A stretch of 43,900 bases of DNA from Defluviitaleaceae bacterium. Lineage in GTDB: Bacteria > Bacillota > Clostridia > Lachnospirales > WQUN01. A program made the translations under genes and the position numbers. Below are positions 41,738 through 43,900 of the stretch, piece after piece (position 1 is the stretch's first letter; each line of letters starts with the position of its first letter). Below the pieces are notes generated by a model, which ran no database searches, was not told the DNA's origin, and worked only from the letters and a program-made list of their open reading frames with translations. The stretch is taken from the NCBI GenBank assembly GCA_009785605.1, contig WQVY01000012.1:1-43900 (forward strand). The letters are read 5' to 3'.

Positions 41738-42295
41738 CTATTGGGCTTGTGCTTCTTCTAGCGTAAGCTGCAATGTCTCATCACCGCTACTTGCAAGCAA
41801 CTCTTGCACACTCTTAAGCCCATAGTACAACAAAAACTCATCGCTAGTACCAAACAAAATTGGCCGTCCTGGAGCATCTAGGCGGCCTTTTTCCATTATT
41901 AGGCCATATTCCATTAGCTTGTTAACGGCATGGTCGGCGTTTACGCCACGGATATCTTCTATTATGGCTTTGGTCACTGGTTGTTTATATGTGATAATTG
42001 CCAAAGTCTCTAGCAATGTTTGGGACAGGGCGCGGCGCGGCTTTAGTTTTAGCAGGCGCTCTATTGAGGCGTAATATATAGGGTTAGTACATAGGCGGTA
42101 TGTATCGTCTATCTCTTGCAGCTGTATGCCAGATTGGTCTTTGGCATAGGCTTCCGCCATCCTGGATAGGAGGTTGCGTGTTAGTGGGATATCACAGCCA
42201 AGTGCTTCTGCCAAGCTTGCAAGCGGTACGCTGCCTGGGCTTGCAAACAGCATTGCCTCTAGCATTTTTTCTTTATCTGTGGAATGGGTTGGCAT
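41738..42295 (-). CDS. scpB: Segregation and condensation protein B
   Basis: The 185-residue protein has two winged-helix domains: about 10-80 (EKMLEAMLFASPGSVPLASL) and 90-165 (LSQTLLETLAIITYKQPVTK, IEDIRGVNADHAVNKLMEYG). ScpB binds ScpA and SMC to form bacterial condensin. The start at 42295 follows AAAGGAA by six bases; starts at 42310 and 42322 are possible. It lies 11 nt after scpA. Confidence 0.94.
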   Translation of the reverse strand: MPTHSTDKEKMLEAMLFASPGSVPLASLAEALGCDIPLTRNLLSRMAEAYAKDQSGIQLQEIDDTYRLCTNPIYYASIERLLKLKPRRALSQTLLETLAIITYKQPVTKAIIEDIRGVNADHAVNKLMEYGLIMEKGRLDAPGRPILFGTSDEFLLYYGLKSVQELLASSGDETLQLTLEEAQAQ

Positions 42296-42306
42296 GGGGG
42301 TTCCTT

Positions 42307-43101
42307 TCATGCGCTCTCGCAATAAACATCATCGAAAGCTGCATTTTGGCGGGTTTTAATCATCCCGCGGCGCACCATTTCTAGCAAAGCCAGAAATGTC
42401 ACAACCATTTCTATGCGGGTATGGCAATATTCGAACAGGGCAAACAACTGTACATGACCCTGGTCTGATAGTTGTTTGCGTATATATGCAATTTTTTCGG
42501 GCACGGTAAAGCGCTCCCGCGTCATCTCGCCAAAGCCGGCGCGTATCGGGTCGCGGCGGGCAGCGCGGCGGTTCATGATATCTTCAAAAAGGCCCCACAG
42601 CCGCGGCAGCTCTACCCCTTCTAGCACAGGGGTTTGGCTGTCTATGTCTGCACATACAGTCTCAAGAAGCTCCGGGTCGCCAGTGCCAGATATCCGTAGG
42701 CCTGGTGGGGATAGGCGCGTAAGCTCCGCGGCCAACAATTGGGCCTCCTGGTAGGCAAGCAGCTTTTGCACCAGGGCCTCACGCGGGTCTTCTTCCTCTG
42801 CTTCGTTTTCTAGTTTGGGCTTGGGCAGTAGCATCCGTGATTTAATTTCTAGTAACGTGGCTGCCATTAGCACAAACTCACTCATATTGTCCATATGCAT
42901 CGGAGCATAAACATCTGGTGCGTCATGGCTAAGGTCATCGCTTTGTTGTAAACGTTGTTCTTCTTGCATCTGTGTTAGGACTTCCAAGTACTGGGTTGTC
43001 AGCTCTGCTATTGGGATGTCGTATATGTCTATTTCGTTCCGCTGGATTAACCTAAGCAGCAAGTCTAGTGGGCCTTCGTAGGCGGCAAGTTTTACTTCCA
43101 T
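42307..43101 (-). CDS. scpA: Segregation and condensation protein A
   Basis: The 264-residue kleisin has the N-terminal signature YEGPLDLLLRLIQRNEIDIY followed by DIPIAELTTQYLEVL, and the C-terminal SMC-binding winged helix (LFALFEYCHTRIEMVVTFLA). It links SMC heads. The start ATG 43101 overlaps the TGA of the upstream membrane protein (TGATG), implying coupled translation. Confidence 0.94.
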   Translation of the reverse strand: MEVKLAAYEGPLDLLLRLIQRNEIDIYDIPIAELTTQYLEVLTQMQEEQRLQQSDDLSHDAPDVYAPMHMDNMSEFVLMAATLLEIKSRMLLPKPKLENEAEEEDPREALVQKLLAYQEAQLLAAELTRLSPPGLRISGTGDPELLETVCADIDSQTPVLEGVELPRLWGLFEDIMNRRAARRDPIRAGFGEMTRERFTVPEKIAYIRKQLSDQGHVQLFALFEYCHTRIEMVVTFLALLEMVRRGMIKTRQNAAFDDVYCESA

Positions 43102-43760
43102 CAGAATATGCCCCAAGCCATACGCACGATTATTTCAGAGATGGGTGCAAGCACGTTGGGGATTATCCCAAAAGCCAGTAGCAAAATTAGAATGATTTGC
43201 ATAGGTTTTTCATAGTGGTTAAAACGCGCGATATTGTCTGCCCGGCTAAAAGTAATCAATAGCTTATTGGCAGCCAGTGGATATACAGGGATAAGATTAA
43301 ACAGTGCCAAGTTGATATTAACAAATGCGAAATTGGCCAATAACAAGATACCTATCTGGCTAATATCAGATGTCCAAAACGGGAAATGAGCTAAAACAAA
43401 AAACATCCTAAAATCCCAATCCCCAGGCCCAAAGGCACTTGTAGCCAGTGCGTTTACACCAATAACTGCCGCAACCCCAAGCAACAAATTAACAACAACA
43501 GGTATTGTATACGTGAGTATAATACCCATCTGCCTATCTTTGTAATGGAGCGCCGTTGTGGGCACGGGCCGCCCCCATCCAAAGCCAAACAGCATCACAA
43601 ACAAGAAGCCAATAGGCTCAAAAAACTTGAAAGGGTTTGCAGTCATGTAGCCGTGATTTCTTGGGGCAGGGTCACCTTGGGCGGTGCTTACCAGGGCCTT
43701 GACCCACTCATGTATAACCGGCACGAGGATGGCAGCCGGTAGTAGATATAGGTATCTCAT
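43101..43760 (-). CDS. Site-2 protease-like (M50) membrane protein with altered active site
   Basis: The 219-residue protein aligns along its length with the small YwhC-type site-2 proteases: membrane helices, ANPFKFFEPIGFLFVMLFGF, GWGRPVP and NLALFNLIPVYPL-like motif at 150-162. The zinc motif HExxH is HEWVK (H17, E18, but K21 for the second His), and the Asp of the NLLPxPPLDG motif is A163. Zinc proteolysis is therefore unlikely. AAAGGG precedes the start. It leads the operon with scpA and scpB, as the intact family often does in clostridia. Confidence 0.82.
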   Translation of the reverse strand: MRYLYLLPAAILVPVIHEWVKALVSTAQGDPAPRNHGYMTANPFKFFEPIGFLFVMLFGFGWGRPVPTTALHYKDRQMGIILTYTIPVVVNLLLGVAAVIGVNALATSAFGPGDWDFRMFFVLAHFPFWTSDISQIGILLLANFAFVNINLALFNLIPVYPLAANKLLITFSRADNIARFNHYEKPMQIILILLLAFGIIPNVLAPISEIIVRMAWGIF

Positions 43761-43779
43761 TATATTTCCCTTTCGTATT

Positions 43780-43900
43780 AGAAGCTGTATTCAACTCCGA
43801 CAATGGTGACTTTTCGTGACAGATTTTTGCCAATTGAGGCGGCTCTGACGCGGCTTGCCATTAAGGCAAGCAAGGAGGGGCCAACGAAAAGTGGTGAAAA
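43780..43900. repeat. Family C repeat, cut by window edge
   Basis: It begins AGAAGCTGTATTCAACTCC followed by GACAATGGTGACTT, matching 1021-1054. Farther in, ACTTTTCGT (43810-43818) and ACGAAAAGT (43884-43892) form arms around an inner GCTTGCC/GGCAAGC hairpin. It lies directly upstream of the site-2-protease-like gene. Confidence 0.6.

Overview
The window looks like chromosomal DNA of an anaerobic, spore-forming member of the Clostridia (Bacillota). The reasons are strong AGGAGG-type ribosome binding sites, sigma-A-like promoters, the gene orders rplS-lepB-rbgA and scpA-scpB, a SPOCS/LysM protein typical of spore formers, and a glycolytic operon pgk-tpiA-gpmI-eno. Species cannot be named from the sequence. 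The DNA is crowded with small hairpin-forming repeats.

Layout. 1-4.7 kb (minus strand): two lipoproteins (DUF3798, cut by the window edge, and a periplasmic-binding-type lipoprotein), a Nudix hydrolase and a large regulator with two HTH domains and TPR-like repeats. 4.7-7.0 kb: a repeat-rich zone with a small unknown gene and an HD-domain gene broken by a small mobile element. 7.1-13.0 kb (plus): an XRE regulator with LAPFL repeats, then the glycolytic operon, whose enolase has lost several catalytic and metal-binding residues. 13.1-18.8 kb: polysaccharide deacetylase, the rplS-lepB-rbgA operon, an AraC regulator fused to a degenerate kinase, and a TldD-type protease reduced to its C-terminal domain.

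18.9-28.5 kb is the most interesting part. It is a visibly AT-richer RiPP (modified peptide) locus: two tiny paralogous Cys-rich precursor peptides, two ABC exporter subunits, a radical SAM/SPASM maturase and a subtilisin-like protease fused to a second domain. Divergent from the precursors is an overlooked 52-residue secreted-peptide gene, which ends tail-to-tail (4 nt overlap) with a second dual-HTH/TPR regulator. A long imperfect palindrome lies between the two divergent promoters. I infer a peptide-signalling circuit controlling RiPP production.

28.6-36.4 kb: a LexA/CI-like S24 repressor divergent from a small Cro-like protein, a DUF1858 protein, two tandem type I signal peptidases, a DUF6483-like protein, the SPOCS/LysM protein, a DUF421 membrane protein, a PhzF-type enzyme and a P-loop kinase-like gene with an in-frame TAG. 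36.6-39.2 kb: a protein with an RRXRR-like N-terminus, then a very small islet carrying hicAB, flanked by a 31-bp direct repeat of the 3' end of an intact tRNA-Arg(CCU). 39.4-43.9 kb: two Gfo/Idh/MocA oxidoreductases, scpB, scpA and a site-2-protease-like membrane protein that has lost catalytic residues.

Repeats. At least four families of hairpin elements are present. In two of them (A and B) the apical core is conserved while the outer arms are unrelated between copies yet still pair with each other. One family-B copy sits inside the HD-domain gene with a reconstructable empty site, so it has moved as a discrete unit.
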